This document shows positions 8,811-9,815 of a stretch of 9,815 bases of DNA, one piece after another (position 1 is the first letter of the stretch; each line of letters starts with the position of its first letter). This DNA comes from Candidatus Pelagibacter sp. GTDB taxonomy: Bacteria > Pseudomonadota > Alphaproteobacteria > Pelagibacterales > Pelagibacteraceae. The position numbers and the translations under genes were made by a program. The notes beneath the pieces were generated by a model that saw only the letters and a list, made by a program, of their open reading frames with translations, was not told the DNA's origin and did not search any database. Location: positions 38,116 to 47,930 of the forward strand of contig NZJU01000032.1 of NCBI GenBank assembly GCA_002692325.1, given 5' to 3'.

Positions 8811-9259
8811 TAGCTTACAGCTTGAAAATAAGTTTTCTCTAGTTGAGACATCTTTTTATAGTCTTTATCATTTTTATGAGTGTGACCAAAAAGATGCAAC
8901 AAACCGTGTATCCAGAGTTTATCAAAATTATTTGCAAAATTTTTTTTTTTTACTTTTTTAATGTTAATTATTATATCTCCTAGGTAATCAATGTTATTAT
9001 TCATCATATCTTTTTCCAAATTAGATCGTTCATTATAAGGGAACGAGATTATGTCAGTACTTTTATTTTTGCCTCTAAATTTTTTATTTAATTTTTTAAT
9101 TTCTTTAGAATTTGAAAGAACTAACGTTACAAGGATTTTTTTTTTTGATAAATTTTTAAATCTTTTATTCAACAAACTTACCTTTTTTTTTACAAGCAAA
9201 TGAGGCTTATTTAAATAATTTGTCCATGACTTGTCTTTGACTTGAACATTAATCTTCAT
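8810..9259 (-). CDS. ybeY: Endoribonuclease YbeY (16S rRNA maturation / ribosome quality control)
   Basis: YbeY is a zinc-dependent protein involved in 16S rRNA 3'-end maturation and 70S quality control. The 149-residue product carries the family's metal motif [11 protein letters not shown] (118-128), giving H118, H122 and H128 as ligands. The conserved [14 protein letters not shown] (61-74), with R62 as the equivalent of the functional arginine of E. coli, and YLGDIII (92-98) are also present. The N-terminal third is divergent and very Lys-rich. The coding strand holds A-tracts of 9, 11 and 12 nt, yet both conserved blocks stay in one frame, so the gene looks intact. It starts 11 nt before the end of phoH and ends in the lnt start. 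The phoH-ybeY pair is a very common bacterial neighbourhood, which supports the call. Confidence 0.95.
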   Translation of the reverse strand: MKINVQVKDKSWTNYLNKPHLLVKKKVSLLNKRFKNLSKKKILVTLVLSNSKEIKKLNKKFRGKNKSTDIISFPYNERSNLEKDMMNNNIDYLGDIIINIKKVKKKNFANNFDKLWIHGLLHLFGHTHKNDKDYKKMSQLEKTYFQAVS

Positions 9260-9815
9260 CAGAAGATCTCTTATTGTATGCCTGGATTATTTTAGAGACA
9301 AGTGGGTGTCTTACAACGTCATTGTGATCAAACTCAATGCACTTAATATCCCTGATATCTTTTAAAATTTTAACTGACTTCTTCAAGCCAGAGTAAGACT
9401 TATTAATCAAGTCAATCTGAGATGGGTCTCCATTCACAACAAGTCTTGAGTTTTCACCAATTCTAGTTAGAAACATTTTTATTTGCGTGCTTGTTGCATT
9501 TTGGGCTTCATCTAAAATAGCAAATGAATTTTTTAAAGTTCTCCCTCTCATAAACGCAAGTGGGGCAATTTCAATTTCACCGTTGTCAATTTTTTTGTTT
9601 ATAATTTCAAAACCAAACAAATCGTATAAAGCGTCATATAACGGTCTAAGATACGGATCCACTTTCTCTTTCATGTCACCTGGTAAAAAACCTAGTTTTT
9701 CACCTGCTTCAACTGCTGGTCTTGACAAAATTACTTTTTCTATTTTTTTTTCCATCAACATAGTAATCGCAACAGAAACTGCTAAAAAACTTTTTCCAGT
9801 TCCGGCGGGTCCCAG
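9249..9815 (-). CDS. phoH: PhoH-family ATPase, 5' end cut by window edge
   Basis: PhoH-like proteins are cytoplasmic P-loop ATPases, probably acting on RNA together with YbeY; their exact role is unsettled. The frame is open to the window edge and 188 residues are visible, roughly the C-terminal 60% of a usual PhoH. In visible numbering, Walker A is GPAGTGKS (2-9, Ser in place of the commoner Thr), then [17 protein letters not shown] (31-47) with [16 protein letters not shown] following, Walker B AILDEAQN (99-106), GDPSQID (129-135) and DVVRHPLV (167-174). The ATG at 9761 lies after the Walker A and cannot be the true start, which is beyond the edge. The gene overlaps ybeY by 11 nt. In many alphaproteobacteria miaB lies just upstream, which cannot be checked here. 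Confidence 0.96.
   Translation of the reverse strand: MGPAGTGKSFLAVSVAITMLMEKKIEKVILSRPAVEAGEKLGFLPGDMKEKVDPYLRPLYDALYDLFGFEIINKKIDNGEIEIAPLAFMRGRTLKNSFAILDEAQNATSTQIKMFLTRIGENSRLVVNGDPSQIDLINKSYSGLKKSVKILKDIRDIKCIEFDHNDVVRHPLVSKIIQAYNKRSSDED

Noticed and set aside
9759..9761. ATG at 9761 as the start of phoH
   Set aside because: The frame continues upstream to the window edge and encodes the essential Walker A GPAGTGKS, so this Met is internal.

Overview
The window is one block of bacterial housekeeping genes, all on the minus strand. Read right to left the order is phoH (5' end cut by the window edge), ybeY, lnt, metK, nusA, infB, rbfA, rpsO and pnp (3' end cut by the window edge). The DNA is strongly AT-rich, with A/T-ending codons, AGA for arginine and many A or T homopolymers. 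NusA and IF-2 carry sequence typical of Alphaproteobacteria: VGMRGSRVQ and AIGRRGQNVRLA in NusA, and [11 protein letters not shown] plus an N-terminal IF2_N domain in IF-2. With the near-absence of spacers, this points to a streamlined, probably marine, alphaproteobacterium of the SAR11/Pelagibacter or HIMB59-like type. That assignment is inferred from sequence style and gene order, not from a search.

Right part (about 6101-9815): phoH overlaps ybeY by 11 nt, ybeY overlaps lnt by 1 nt (TAATG), and lnt overlaps metK by 8 nt. Together they supply a PhoH-type ATPase, an rRNA endonuclease/ribosome quality factor, the enzyme that N-acylates lipoproteins, and S-adenosylmethionine synthase.

Middle (6011-6100): this 90-nt stretch is the only intergenic region longer than 2 nt. 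It holds a perfect 9-bp hairpin with a GTAT loop followed by nine T residues (minus strand). This is an intrinsic terminator whose T-tract directly abuts the GGAGG ribosome-binding site of nusA. It can end metK transcripts, and it may also be an attenuator controlling nusA and everything below it.

Left part (1-6010): nusA, infB, rbfA, rpsO and pnp are packed with 2-nt or 1-nt gaps or overlaps, including a 29-nt rbfA/rpsO overlap. They link transcription elongation/termination (NusA), translation initiation (IF-2), 30S maturation (RbfA), a 30S protein (S15) and RNA decay (PNPase). Compared with the usual alphaproteobacterial cluster, the genes commonly found between these ones (corC-like, an HTH regulator, trmB, rimP, ylxR, truB) are absent from this locus.

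I found no mobile element, CRISPR array, tRNA, rRNA or novel gene system. The points worth a second look are regulatory and architectural: the nusA leader hairpin, the missing cluster members, the rbfA/rpsO overlap, the lost rpsO-pnp spacer, and the long homopolymers in ybeY.
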